64,000 nucleotides of DNA from Anaerolineales bacterium (GTDB taxonomy: Bacteria > Chloroflexota > Anaerolineae > Anaerolineales > Villigracilaceae), in NCBI GenBank assembly GCA_016789305.1, contig JAEURJ010000013.1, positions 372,001-436,000 of the forward strand, read 5' to 3'. This document shows positions 8,007 through 15,932 of this stretch, in pieces. Each line of letters opens with the position of its first letter. The stretch's first letter is position 1. A model generated the notes under the pieces. The model had not been told where the DNA came from, ran no database searches, and worked only from the letters and a program-made list of their open reading frames with translations. The position numbers were made by a program, and so were the translations under genes.

Positions 8007-9035
8007 TTAAGGTACGATGACCGTTCTTACATCACTGCCAAAATTTTCCAAATTATCCAGCACTTCGTTGACTTCCTCCGCATCGAGCGGAACCGTTTTG
8101 GTGACGATGCGCGAGGTGTCCAAAACTTTTTTGCGCGCCATTTCCACCAACAGCGGAAGTTCCTGCAAGTGATGGTCGTTCGAGCCGATCAACTCTACTT
8201 CATTGCCAAGTAATTCATTATACGTGTCAATTTCAATGGGCTTGTTAGAAAGTCCGACGATGACCACGCGCGCCATTACGCCTGCCACTTGAATGGCTTG
8301 TTTAATCGTTTGCTGGAGGCCGATCATTTCGATGGCGACATCCACACCTTTGCCGTTCGTGAGTCTTTTGATTTCTTCGACTGCATTCGTAGCTTTTCCG
8401 TTGACCGGGATCGCGCCGTATTTTTCTGCAAGTTTGAGCTTTTCTTCATTAATATCTACTGCATAGACTTCGAGCGCGCCGAAGGCTTTTGCCAATTGCA
8501 CCGCCGATTGACCCAACCCGCCTGCACCGAAGATGGCGACCCGTTCGCCTGCTTTGAGTCGACTCTTCTTCAACGCGTGAAATGCCGTGGCGGAGGCGCA
8601 CATCAACGTGGCGCCTTGCTCGAATGGAATTTCATCGGGCAGGTGAATTGCATTTCGCGCCGGCACGGAAATATATTCCGCGTATCCGCCGTTTGTGTAA
8701 TGACCCAGCATCAAAACTTTTTCGCAGAACTGGTCATTGCCCGTGGAGCAGTGATAGCAGTCACCACAAGTGATGTTGTAATGTAGGCAGACGCGGTCTC
8801 CAACTTTTACATTCGTCACCTGACTTCCAATTTTTTGGACCACACCGGCCACTTCATGCCCCAATGTAAGCGGAACCGGTCGCACAGGTGAAATCCCAGC
8901 CCGATAATGCGCGTCCGAGTGACAAATTCCCGCCGCTTTGACTTTCACTAAAACATCCCGCTCGCCGATTTCAGGAATGGGAATATCTTGCATTTCCAGT
9001 GGTTGCTTTGGACCGATAAAGCGGATAGCTTTCAT
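8007..9035 (-). CDS. Zinc-dependent medium-chain alcohol dehydrogenase
   Basis: A 342-residue cytoplasmic MDR-family dehydrogenase. Catalytic zinc ligands are visible in GICHSDAH (Cys at about 38) and GHEVAG; the structural zinc set is CGDCYHCSTGNDQFC. The Rossmann motif is GAGGLGQSAVQLAKAFGA, followed by the acidic NAD-selecting VDINEEK. The enzyme oxidises alcohols or reduces aldehydes with NAD(H); the precise substrate is open. A GGAGG Shine-Dalgarno precedes the ATG. Upstream, a TATAAT box on the minus strand (9063-9068) shares the 80-base gap with the divergent toxin-antitoxin promoter. Confidence 0.9.
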   Translation of the reverse strand: MKAIRFIGPKQPLEMQDIPIPEIGERDVLVKVKAAGICHSDAHYRAGISPVRPVPLTLGHEVAGVVQKIGSQVTNVKVGDRVCLHYNITCGDCYHCSTGNDQFCEKVLMLGHYTNGGYAEYISVPARNAIHLPDEIPFEQGATLMCASATAFHALKKSRLKAGERVAIFGAGGLGQSAVQLAKAFGALEVYAVDINEEKLKLAEKYGAIPVNGKATNAVEEIKRLTNGKGVDVAIEMIGLQQTIKQAIQVAGVMARVVIVGLSNKPIEIDTYNELLGNEVELIGSNDHHLQELPLLVEMARKKVLDTSRIVTKTVPLDAEEVNEVLDNLENFGSDVRTVIVP

Positions 9036-9062
9036 GGAGGCTCCAATATGACGAATTCAGAG

Positions 9063-9097
9063 ATTATACAAGGGATTGTTAGATTATTTGCTATAAT
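9063..9097. promoter_or_regulatory. Divergent promoter region (two TATAAT boxes)
   Basis: Two perfect TATAAT boxes face away from each other: 9063-9068 on the minus strand for the alcohol dehydrogenase and 9092-9097 on the plus strand for the nucleotidyltransferase. Neither has a good -35. The short spacing implies the two transcripts could interfere or share a regulator. Confidence 0.45.
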
Positions 9098-9115
9098 CAA
9101 AATGTGAGTTAAGAC

Positions 9116-9415
9116 ATGAATGCAAAATCATATCCCTTTAACCTTTCTCGGCTTATAGACCTTTGCCGCCAAAACGATGTTTCGATGGTGGGTATTTTTG
9201 GTTCGATGGCGCGTGGTGAATCAAAAAAAGGTAGTGATATTGACTTAATTGTCCGTTTTTCCAAACGCAAGAGCCTCCTTTCCTTGGTTCGGATTGAGCG
9301 CGAACTTACTGAGTCCCTTGGGTATAAAGTGGATTTATTAACGGAATCCTCGATCAGTCCATATATGCGCGAAAGAGTCTTGAATGAGATGCAGGTAGTT
9401 TATGGCTCGCGATGA
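9116..9415 (+). CDS. MNT-type nucleotidyltransferase antitoxin (MntA-like)
   Basis: A 99-residue minimal nucleotidyltransferase. The core motif is GIFGSMARGESKKGSDIDLIV, that is GSxARGexxxxSDxDL, with both metal-binding Asp present; a third acidic residue lies in YKVDLLTE. Such proteins pair with HEPN (HepT) toxins and neutralise them by adding AMP to a HEPN tyrosine. The next gene, overlapping by 14 bases, is the cognate HEPN frame. Length and order are those of the type VII MntA-HepT systems. Function assignment by family; activity not testable here. Confidence 0.87.
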   Translation: MNAKSYPFNLSRLIDLCRQNDVSMVGIFGSMARGESKKGSDIDLIVRFSKRKSLLSLVRIERELTESLGYKVDLLTESSISPYMRERVLNEMQVVYGSR

Positions 9416-9743
9416 ACTCCTTTATCTTCGCCATATTTTGGATGCGATTGAAATTGTTTAGGAATATCTTCAAGGCGTGACCGAACAGAAATTTAAAGAT
9501 ACACGGTTGCTTCAAGATGGGGTTATTCGACAAATCGAAATTGTTGGTGAGGCCGCCCGCCATATTTCAAAGGATATTCGCAAAACTTATCCCGAAATCC
9601 CTTGGCAGGATATTGCAGGAATGCGCGATAAATTAATCCATGATTATTTTGGAGTTGATATTGAAAAGGTTTGGGATACAGCCCGTGATGACTTGCCGAT
9701 TCTAAAGCAACAAATTGAAGCGATCTTAAAAGACTTTAGTTAG
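9402..9743 (+). pseudogene. HepT-like HEPN toxin gene with in-frame TAG at codon 20
   Basis: Starting from the ATG at 9402, which overlaps the antitoxin stop, the frame reads MARDELLYLRHILDAIEIV and then TAG (9459-9461), after which the same frame continues without interruption to 9743. The downstream part holds the whole HepT core: LLQDGVIRQIEIVGEAARH, IPWQDIAGMRDKLIHDYFGV with the RxxxxH nuclease motif, and the tail DLPILKQQIEAIL. Related proteins usually have Glu where the TAG stands, so a single G-to-T change from GAG explains it. A GTG at 9477 could restart translation and give an 88-residue protein lacking most of helix 1. It may be a recently inactivated toxin, a reinitiated short toxin, or a sequencing error. 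Confidence 0.75.
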
Positions 9744-9768
9744 AATTTCACTGATACACAATAAAAAA

Positions 9769-9795
9769 CCCCTGAAATTTTCAGGGGTTTTTTTA
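9769..9795 (+). terminator. Rho-independent terminator after the toxin-antitoxin pair
   Basis: CCCCTGA and TCAGGGG form a 7-bp stem with a 5-base loop, followed by a run of Ts. A-rich sequence on the other side makes it usable for the convergent intradiol dioxygenase gene as well. Confidence 0.85.
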
Positions 9796-9801
9796 TTGCT
9801 T

Positions 9802-10587
9802 CTATACTTGCATCCCAATATCAAATGAAGAGGCGTATCCATTTCCGCTGGGAGAGACATTCAACACCAGTTGACTTCCTCCGCCGTTGTAAATGTTGTC
9901 TTGATTATTTCGCAGCGTGCGGATTCCCTTTTGCGCATACGGCTCCTGCAAATACACTTCGTCGGTGAAGGCATCGTCAAAGAAAAGCTGGGAGGTGAAT
10001 TCCTGGTTGTCGATGCGGATCTTGAAGTGGATGTGAACCGCGCGCCCGTCGTACCAACCCGGGTAGATGGTGGTGAATTTTGCCACTCCATTTGCATCGG
10101 TTGCTTGATAGCCGCGTAAAAATGTCTTGCCTTTTGTGTTGAAACCGGGGTCGGAAGCATCCGAATACACACCGAACGCGTCGCAATGCCAAATGTCCAC
10201 TTGCGCGTTCGGCAAAGGGGTGCATCCATTCGTACCAACTTGTGTCACGTTGAAAGTTAATTCCAATGGCGAGCCTTCAGAGATCGAACCATCGGAAGTG
10301 TCTTCGCGAATGTCCGAACGGTTGAGCATTTCATCCACGAAGTACGGACCCTCGGTCAGCTCCGGGCGAACCACGCACATCGGAATGGCGGTCGTTCCAC
10401 TCACTGCGGTGATACTTGCTTCGGTTGCAGGAATGGCGGTGGCGGGTGATGCAGTTGTCGATGATAAAGTCGCTGCCACTTCCGGGGCGCAGGCTGCCAA
10501 AATGCTGGCCGCACTGCCGAGACCCAAGAGCTTCAATACATCCCTGCGGTTTAAAACTTGTCCTACTTGTTTGTCGTCGTTATCCAT
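9802..10587 (-). CDS. Secreted intradiol ring-cleavage dioxygenase family protein
   Basis: A 261-residue protein with a twin-arginine/lipoprotein-type N-terminus: RRDVLKLLGLGSAASILAAC, then a Ser/Thr/Ala linker to residue 70. The catalytic domain follows: ELTEGPYFVDEMLNRSDIRE, PNAQVDIWHCDAFGVYSD and YPGWYDGRAVHIHFKI. The Tyr in FGVYSD, the Tyr in GWYDGR and the two His of HIH correspond to the four Fe(III) ligands of catechol dioxygenases. Exported single-gene relatives exist in many bacteria and fungi and cleave catechol-type compounds outside the cytoplasm. No other aromatic-degradation genes are near, so it does not look like part of a catabolic operon. GGAGAG Shine-Dalgarno present. Confidence 0.85.
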   Translation of the reverse strand: MDNDDKQVGQVLNRRDVLKLLGLGSAASILAACAPEVAATLSSTTASPATAIPATEASITAVSGTTAIPMCVVRPELTEGPYFVDEMLNRSDIREDTSDGSISEGSPLELTFNVTQVGTNGCTPLPNAQVDIWHCDAFGVYSDASDPGFNTKGKTFLRGYQATDANGVAKFTTIYPGWYDGRAVHIHFKIRIDNQEFTSQLFFDDAFTDEVYLQEPYAQKGIRTLRNNQDNIYNGGGSQLVLNVSPSGNGYASSFDIGMQV

Positions 10588-10670
10588 GTTTCTCTCCTGG
10601 TCTAAAGATGGTTCAGTATATAAGTTGGATAAAAACGATGGGTGAAGAAATTATGTGTATTTTATGTGGT

Positions 10671-10770
10671 GTCATGCTGAGCGCAGCGCCATTTGCACCG
10701 CGCCGCGACTGTGTGCAGGTGAGTATCTCTTAGATAATAATAGAGACTCTTCGCTACACTCAGAGTGACA
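10671..10770. repeat. GTCATGCTGAGCG-type palindromic intergenic repeat
   Basis: Left end GTCATGCTGAGCGCAGCG; right end, read on the minus strand, TGTCACTCTGAGTGTAGCG. Inside, GAGTATCTC and GAGACTCTTCG are partly complementary. This is the second class of short intergenic hairpin repeat in the window and is non-coding. The gap 10588-10781 otherwise holds only the upstream region of the dioxygenase gene. Confidence 0.6.
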
Positions 10771-10781
10771 AAATTGAATAA

Positions 10782-11765
10782 TTACCAATAATGCTGCACG
10801 TGCGGCTTGACCTGTTCGTTGTAAATCGCTTCGACCTTCTTCATCACTGTCTTCTTGATCTCCGGCAGGTCCGCCGCGTGAACATTTTCCATGACCTGCT
10901 CCGGGCGTTTCGCTCCGGGGATGGCGCAGGTGACAGCGGGAAACATCAGAATCCAGCGCAAGGCAAATTCAGGCATGGTCATTCCGTTTGGAATGATCTC
11001 ACGCAGAGACTCAACGGCTTTCAACCCGGTTTCATAGTCCAATCCGGAGAAGGTCTCGCCTTTATCGAACGATTCGCCGTTGCGATTGAAGGCGCGATGA
11101 TCGTCGGACTCGAATCGGGTGGCGGATGTTAATTTTCCGGAGAGCATGCCCGAGGAAAGCGGTAGGCGGGCCAGGATTCCGATCTTGCGTCGAATCGCTT
11201 CCTTGAAAAATAGCTCCGCCGGGCGCTGACGAAAGATGTTGAAGATGATCTGCACGGTCTTCACGTTGGGATACTCGATGGCCTTCAATGCCTCTTCCAC
11301 TTTTTCCACGCTCACACCGTAATGTTTGATTTTGCCGGCCTGCGTCAGGTCGTCGAGAATGCCGAATACCTCCGGCATGTAATACACCTCGGTGGGCGGG
11401 CAATGCAACTGCACCAGATCGAGCGAATCAGTTTCCAGATTTCTCAAACTGCGTTCGATATAAGCCGTGATGTTTTCACGGTTGTAGCTGCCAGCCACAT
11501 GCGGGTTTGAACGACGTCCCAATTTTGTCGCAATATAAAATGTGCCACTGTGTTGTTTGCGAAGCTTTGCCAGCAATTGCTCGCTGTGACCGTCGCCGTA
11601 CACATCGGCTGTGTCAAAAAAATTCACGCCATGATCGAGTGCCGCGTGCAGTGCCGACATCGAATCGCGATCGTCCACTGTGCCCCATGTGCCGCCGATG
11701 GCCCATGCCCCGAAGCTGATCGATGAAACTTTCCATCCCGTCCGTCCCAATTTTCGATATTGCAT
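10782..11765 (-). CDS. Aldo/keto reductase
   Basis: A 327-residue NADPH-dependent oxidoreductase of the TIM-barrel AKR family. Visible signatures are GAWAIGG near the N-terminus, FFDTADVYGDGHSE (catalytic Asp and Tyr), IATKLGRR (Lys), DLVQLHCPP (His) and the cofactor-binding IPGAKRPEQVMENV. It reduces aldehydes or ketones; substrate not predictable. A GGAGA Shine-Dalgarno lies before the ATG, one base after the TrmO-like stop, so it is probably the last gene of a MOSC-TrmO-AKR unit. A second, only distantly similar AKR is at 47446. Confidence 0.9.
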   Translation of the reverse strand: MQYRKLGRTGWKVSSISFGAWAIGGTWGTVDDRDSMSALHAALDHGVNFFDTADVYGDGHSEQLLAKLRKQHSGTFYIATKLGRRSNPHVAGSYNRENITAYIERSLRNLETDSLDLVQLHCPPTEVYYMPEVFGILDDLTQAGKIKHYGVSVEKVEEALKAIEYPNVKTVQIIFNIFRQRPAELFFKEAIRRKIGILARLPLSSGMLSGKLTSATRFESDDHRAFNRNGESFDKGETFSGLDYETGLKAVESLREIIPNGMTMPEFALRWILMFPAVTCAIPGAKRPEQVMENVHAADLPEIKKTVMKKVEAIYNEQVKPHVQHYW

Positions 11766-11766
11766 T

Positions 11767-12237
11767 TCAATCTCCGTTCGTCTTCCAATAGTTTCTCATT
11801 AATTCCGTTGCCCACGCGGGTTGTTTCACGTCTTCTCGTGGAAGAAATTCCTTCATGACCGGTTTGATATCGATGACGGGAGTCCCATCGACGGCATCGA
11901 GCCCTTGCACGAACAGTTGACGTCCCTCGCGCTTCAATATCTTAACCGTGGTTGCTCCCAGGCGGTTGGGCCTGTTCTTTCCTCTTTGAGCGAAGATCCC
12001 CACCTTCGGCCATTCCTTGTTGTTTCGCGGATAACGTGCGCCAGTTTCAATCTTTATCTCTTCGACAAGATGAAAGTAAAAATAAATTTCAGCATGGGAG
12101 AAGTTTTCGATTTCAAACAACGCTTCTTCACTATAAGCTGAATCTAACTCGATGACTGAAACAACGTCGCCCCAATTGTCATCCTCCACTTCCTTGCGGA
12201 TGTTTTTTACCACCGCAATGGGTGACATTGAAATCAT
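11767..12237 (-). CDS. TrmO-like (TsaA/UPF0066) SAM-dependent methyltransferase
   Basis: A 156-residue protein of the TsaA/TrmO beta-barrel family. Family motifs: SHAEIYFYFH, then IFAQRGKNRPNRLGATTVKI and GLDAVDGTPVIDIKP. TrmO methylates N6-threonylcarbamoyladenosine at position 37 of tRNAs using S-adenosylmethionine; shorter family members without the C-terminal tRNA domain, like this one, are of less certain substrate. The start follows GGAAG by 6 bases and directly abuts the MOSC stop, pointing to translational coupling. Ends one base before the aldo/keto reductase start. Confidence 0.82.
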   Translation of the reverse strand: MISMSPIAVVKNIRKEVEDDNWGDVVSVIELDSAYSEEALFEIENFSHAEIYFYFHLVEEIKIETGARYPRNNKEWPKVGIFAQRGKNRPNRLGATTVKILKREGRQLFVQGLDAVDGTPVIDIKPVMKEFLPREDVKQPAWATELMRNYWKTNGD

Positions 12238-12798
12238 TTACAACTTCCTTGCCTTGTCGCCGACTCGAATTTTTCCGCCACGGATCACTTTGGCATTAAT
12301 CCCGCGCAAGTGCAATTTCTTTCCCTCCGGCGAGTTGACGAAAATGACTGCTTCCTGTCCATAACGCTCCGCGAATTTCTTGCAGCCGTTATGCGGCTCG
12401 GCTGTAACTTGAATGATCGCTTCCCCAAGAGCAAGCTTCGTGCCTGCGGGCAGGTTTTCGTCGGTCAAGTCTATGTCGATAAATAATTCGTCGCCGGATA
12501 GTTGCCAGCGATTCTTATCCCGTGCAAGCAGCGCAATGGCGCGCGCGTTCATGATGTTCAACTGCATTTCCGGATGCGCGGAGCCGTCTTCCATGCGTGA
12601 GCTGCCGCGACTCTTCCAGTTATCGCCGATCAACCCTTCGGTCAGGTCGAGCGTTCCTTCCTCCAATTTTTCACGCTCATCAACTTGCGGCCGCCTGACG
12701 ATCATTTCCAACATGCCGTTATCTTTGGGAGACTGACGAATGTGATCCAGACCTGCTTCGAGTTCTTCTGTGGTTAAGTGTCTAGCTTCCGTTAACAT
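12238..12798 (-). CDS. MOSC domain-containing protein
   Basis: A 186-residue protein. The central and C-terminal parts show a MOSC fold pattern: LNIMNARAIALLA, LFIDIDLTDENLPAGTKLALG, ITAEPHNGCKKFAERYG with the conserved Cys, and LRGINAKVIRGGKIRVGD. MOSC proteins bind molybdenum cofactor or carry sulfur for metal-sulfur centres. I chose the ATG at 12798 because a perfect GGAGG stands 5 bases before it; the longer frame begins with TTG inside that Shine-Dalgarno. First gene of the unit with the TrmO-like and aldo/keto reductase genes. Confidence 0.85.
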   Translation of the reverse strand: MLTEARHLTTEELEAGLDHIRQSPKDNGMLEMIVRRPQVDEREKLEEGTLDLTEGLIGDNWKSRGSSRMEDGSAHPEMQLNIMNARAIALLARDKNRWQLSGDELFIDIDLTDENLPAGTKLALGEAIIQVTAEPHNGCKKFAERYGQEAVIFVNSPEGKKLHLRGINAKVIRGGKIRVGDKARKL

Positions 12799-12843
12799 GG
12801 TTTCCTCCAATTAATAAAACGTCCTGAGCTGTTTTCATTTCCT

Positions 12844-13440
12844 TTAGTTTATGTGTTTCGAGTCCGACTTCGCTATTTTATCCTCGATGCGCCGATCCGG
12901 GGCCAGCCACATGATCGCAACCACTGCATAAAGAATGGTGGATGCCCATGAAGCCACGAAAGCAAGCGGGATCGCAGCCGTGTAGATGTAAAGCGATGCC
13001 ATCTCTTTTCTTTTATTGCCGACCGCCTGAACAAGAATGGAAGTTGTGTCGTGTAATTTGATCAATGCCTGCACGAGAATGTAATACGCCAGGCCGCACA
13101 TCCACAATACAAATCCGTACAACGCAACAGGAACCGTGCTGAAATTATTTTCGCCCATCCAGCCGGTGGCAAAGGGAATTAAAGAAAGCCAGAATAACAA
13201 ATGAAGGTTTGCCCACAGAACAGTTCCGTTGACATGGTTAATGACCTGACAAAGGTGATGGTGATTATTCCAGTAGATGCCGAGGAAAACAAAGCTAAGG
13301 ATATAGCTCAAAAATTTTGGGATCAATGGTTGAAGCGCCGCAAGATTGCCTTCGTGTGGAATCTTTAATTCCAATACCATGATGGTGATGATGATGGCGA
13401 TCACACCATCGCTGAATGCTTCCAGTCTGCTTTTGCTCAT
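12844..13440 (-). CDS. TMEM175-family (DUF1211) potassium channel-like membrane protein
   Basis: A 198-residue protein with about six hydrophobic segments. The first helix carries RLEAFSDGVIAIIIT, the FSDG signature of bacterial TMEM175 homologues, which form tetrameric K+ leak channels. IYWNNHHHL and LWANLHLLFWLSLIPF are further family features. The Shine-Dalgarno GGAGAA is 10 bases before the ATG, a little far. Membrane location is certain; channel activity is inferred from the family. Confidence 0.88.
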   Translation of the reverse strand: MSKSRLEAFSDGVIAIIITIMVLELKIPHEGNLAALQPLIPKFLSYILSFVFLGIYWNNHHHLCQVINHVNGTVLWANLHLLFWLSLIPFATGWMGENNFSTVPVALYGFVLWMCGLAYYILVQALIKLHDTTSILVQAVGNKRKEMASLYIYTAAIPLAFVASWASTILYAVVAIMWLAPDRRIEDKIAKSDSKHIN

Positions 13441-13461
13441 AACGATAAGTTCTCCAAGTCT

Positions 13462-13974
13462 CTACGGTTTGTGAATTGCGTATAAGTTTAGGTCAATATC
13501 ATCCGCGGCGATCTTGACCATTTTCTCGAAAACGAAGCCGAGTTTTTCCAGGACTCGATTGGATGGCGTATTTGCAGGGTCTGTGATCGCAACGATCCGC
13601 TTCAACCCGACTGTTCGCCAGCCAAATTCCAATGTGGCTTTTGCCGCCTCGACGGCATATCCCTTACCCCAGAATCGCGGCAGATAGGCGTACCCGAGAT
13701 CGACATCGTCAAGTTGGTCACGTTTGATCAGTCCGCACATGCCGATGGATTCACCGGTTTCCTTGAGAACGACCAGGCAAAGGCCAAATCCGTTTTTCCC
13801 GTAGCTGGTGACAGGTCCGTTGAGAATATATTTTTCGGCATCTTCCCCGCTGCGGACGTTTCTATCCCCGATATTTTGAATAAAGGATGGGTCGTTTAGC
13901 AGCTCGACAATAAAATCTGCATCATTTGTCGCCAATGGGCGAATGAGTAATCTCTCTGTATTAATGGTTTGCAT
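13462..13974 (-). CDS. GNAT family N-acetyltransferase (RimJ/RimL-like)
   Basis: A 170-residue acetyltransferase. The opening TERLLIRPLATNDADFIVELLNDP is the RimJ/RimL-type beginning; GYAYLPRFWGKGYAVEAAK is the acetyl-CoA-binding motif A with the GKGYA pyrophosphate loop; NTPSNRVLEKLGF is motif B. It transfers acetyl groups to amines, in close relatives to protein N-termini or small molecules. A TATAAT box ends 6 bases before the ATG with no Shine-Dalgarno, so the message is probably leaderless. Confidence 0.88.
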   Translation of the reverse strand: MQTINTERLLIRPLATNDADFIVELLNDPSFIQNIGDRNVRSGEDAEKYILNGPVTSYGKNGFGLCLVVLKETGESIGMCGLIKRDQLDDVDLGYAYLPRFWGKGYAVEAAKATLEFGWRTVGLKRIVAITDPANTPSNRVLEKLGFVFEKMVKIAADDIDLNLYAIHKP

Positions 13975-13980
13975 GGGCAG

Positions 13981-13986
13981 ATTATA
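13981..13986 (-). promoter_or_regulatory. -10 box (TATAAT) 6 bases before the GNAT start
   Basis: Perfect TATAAT on the minus strand, 6-base gap, then ATG at 13974. The transcription start would coincide with the ATG. The -35 is weak. Confidence 0.5.
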
Positions 13987-14013
13987 CCCAAGCTAAAAAC
14001 ATTGAAACGGATT

Positions 14014-14661
14014 CTATTCTGAAAGAATGGCTTTCAAATCCTTCATATTTGTAAACGGAATCGCGCCGGCTTCCTTCAACAGATCGGCGTCCGTGCAGGC
14101 GGCATGACCGTAGACTTTGATCCCCGCGCGGACAGCCGCTGTAACACCGGGAACGCTGTCTTCGATCACGATGCATCGTGCTGGTGGAATGTCAAATGCC
14201 TTGGCCGCAGCAAGATAGACGTCGGGTGCCGGCTTGGGATTGGGGACATCCAAGGCGCTGAAGATGGAATCGCCAAAATACTCGGTGAGTTTTGCGATCT
14301 TCAGCCGAAGTTTAATTTCTTCAGGACTGCCGTTGGAGGCGATGCAGACAGGTACAGATAAGCTTTCGAGCAATTCATGAATTCCTTCAACAGGTTTAAG
14401 TTCGGTTTTGGCCAAAACCGAGAGCCGCGAATTGAACACGGAGTAAAAATCCGAGGGCGGAGTCCAATTCAATTGTTTGGAGGTGGAGGCCAGCCGGGTC
14501 ACGATGGCTGCGCCGGAGAATTTCCGCAGGTATTCGTCGTAATTAACGTTGTAACCGTATTCGGCGAGCATTTGGACGTAAACTTTGTTGGCGAGCGGTT
14601 CACTATCCACCAGCACGCCGTCGCAGTCGAAGATGACAAGATCGAAGGATGTTTTTTTCAT
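14014..14661 (-). CDS. HAD-superfamily hydrolase (beta-phosphoglucomutase/phosphatase-like)
   Basis: A 215-residue HAD hydrolase, subclass with an alpha-helical cap. Motif I DLVIFDCDGVLVDSEPLA holds the nucleophile Asp and acid Asp; motif II is CIASNGS; the Lys lies in NPKPAPDVYLAAA; motif IV is CIVIEDSVPGVTAAVRAG. Relatives dephosphorylate sugar phosphates or nucleotides (YieH/GmpP types). A TATAAT box is 10 bases upstream of the ATG. Substrate cannot be assigned from sequence. Confidence 0.9.
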   Translation of the reverse strand: MKKTSFDLVIFDCDGVLVDSEPLANKVYVQMLAEYGYNVNYDEYLRKFSGAAIVTRLASTSKQLNWTPPSDFYSVFNSRLSVLAKTELKPVEGIHELLESLSVPVCIASNGSPEEIKLRLKIAKLTEYFGDSIFSALDVPNPKPAPDVYLAAAKAFDIPPARCIVIEDSVPGVTAAVRAGIKVYGHAACTDADLLKEAGAIPFTNMKDLKAILSE

Positions 14662-14774
14662 AAGAGCCTGGATTATACATGCATCCCATGACGCTTGTCG
14701 GGTGATATTTTCTGCGGGCGTTTCAACTAAATGTCATGATTTCAAATGAAAACAAGGAAGATCTTTGAATTAAT

Positions 14775-14815
14775 AACAGAAGAGCCATGCATTTATCATG
14801 CATGGCTCTTCTGTT
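14775..14815 (-). terminator. Hairpin downstream of the GlsB-like gene
   Basis: An 18-bp perfect inverted repeat (AACAGAAGAGCCATGCAT and its complement) around a 5-base loop. On the minus strand it begins 19 bases after the stop of the YeaQ-like gene. The T-run is poor, so it may act as an mRNA-stabilising hairpin as well as a terminator. Confidence 0.7.
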
Positions 14816-14834
14816 AAATTTCTCAAATTGCGGA

Positions 14835-15095
14835 TTAACGACGCCGGCGACCGAACAACAAGCCAAGAATAAAAAGCAGTACAACAGCTCCCACGATCGC
14901 GACGAACAGGCTTTGCAGGTTGAAGCCCGTAACTCCTTCGGCGCCAAAATACTCCATAATATAGCCGCCGAGGAAGGCGCCGATAATGCCAACTACAATG
15001 TTGGCGATAGCTCCCATTTGCTTGTTCTTGCCCATGAGAATGCTGGCAATCCAGCCGGCAATTGCACCAAAGATGATCCATACAAGAATGTTCAT
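14835..15095 (-). CDS. GlsB/YeaQ/YmgE family stress-associated membrane protein
   Basis: An 86-residue very hydrophobic protein with three transmembrane segments and three GxxG-rich helices: IIFGAIAGWIASILMG, IANIVVGIIGAFLGGYIM and VAIVGAVVLLFILGLLFG, ending in a basic GRRRR tail. This is the whole transglycosylase-associated (YeaQ/YmgE) family, small inner-membrane proteins often induced by stress. An AGGAGA Shine-Dalgarno is well placed. Molecular function of the family is not established. Confidence 0.88.
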   Translation of the reverse strand: MNILVWIIFGAIAGWIASILMGKNKQMGAIANIVVGIIGAFLGGYIMEYFGAEGVTGFNLQSLFVAIVGAVVLLFILGLLFGRRRR

Positions 15096-15135
15096 GTTTA
15101 TCTCCTTGTGAAATTAAACGATGCCTATTATTTTA

Positions 15136-15882
15136 TCACCCGGTGATTAAATGAGCGGGCAGATGATCAGTGCGGTTGATGTAGCTGATGAGTATGTCGT
15201 CTTTTGTGATATCAAAACGGCTGATTGAACAGTTGTTTAGAAAAAACCATGACCTCCTGCCGAGTGCGCCCTGTCGCCAGGGGAGGGTGAGCATCGCGGA
15301 AAGTAGCCGCACGAAGAATCCGCCGTGACTGACGAAGGCGATGCGCTCTTCGGCTTTGCCTTCTTTATCACCATGACGTTCGATCAATTCCGCGAGAACC
15401 TGGTCGGCACGTGGCTGGCGTTCCTCTTCCGTTTCAAACGGTCGATTCCACCAGCCAGAGTCAGTATAGGCATCCGGTAAGTTTAGTTCGGGAAAATTCT
15501 TTTCATAAAAAGAACGCGGGTGACCAGCGAGGCCTTTGAATCGATCTTCTTCTTCGCGGGCGTAAATTCCACCCTCTTCGTGGATCTCTGTCCATGCGGT
15601 GAATGGGATATTTCCGAGAGCGCGCACGGTGGGCGCAGAAGTCATCACGGCTCGTTCCATCAAGCTGGTGTAAATATGGGTAAATCCAAAGCCATATTGA
15701 TTTTGAATGTTCCAGGACTTATCGTCTGTGATTTCTTGTTTTTCCTTGAGATAGCTGGCGAGATATTGTGCCTGTTCGAGGCCGATCTCGGTAAGGAATG
15801 GATCGGGGTGTTCCGTGTATTCTGGCTTGTCCCAGTTTGCGTTGTTGATCGATTGTCCGTGACGGATGAAGTAGAGTTGCAT
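15136..15882 (-). CDS. Histidine phosphatase family protein (phosphoglycerate mutase-like)
   Basis: A 248-residue protein starting MQLYFIRHGQSINNA, the RHG signature with the phosphorylated His. Other conserved residues are in TSLMERAVMTSAP (Arg), WTEIHEEGG (Glu) and FVSHGGFFVRLL (second His). The family contains cofactor-dependent mutases and broad phosphatases. The longer frame up to 15939 adds residues before the RHG strand and was rejected. A TATAAT box on the minus strand lies at 15921-15926, close to the divergent two-component promoter. Confidence 0.88.
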   Translation of the reverse strand: MQLYFIRHGQSINNANWDKPEYTEHPDPFLTEIGLEQAQYLASYLKEKQEITDDKSWNIQNQYGFGFTHIYTSLMERAVMTSAPTVRALGNIPFTAWTEIHEEGGIYAREEEDRFKGLAGHPRSFYEKNFPELNLPDAYTDSGWWNRPFETEEERQPRADQVLAELIERHGDKEGKAEERIAFVSHGGFFVRLLSAMLTLPWRQGALGRRSWFFLNNCSISRFDITKDDILISYINRTDHLPAHLITG

Positions 15883-15932
15883 GTTGTGTATTAATCGCCT
15901 TGTTTTAGAATGAGGCCAGATTATAAAGCGTT

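Noticed and set aside
10416..10733. Plus-strand frame across the dioxygenase start and the palindromic repeat
   Set aside because: It is antisense to the signal peptide region and runs into a repeat; Trp/Arg/Cys composition is unlike a real protein.
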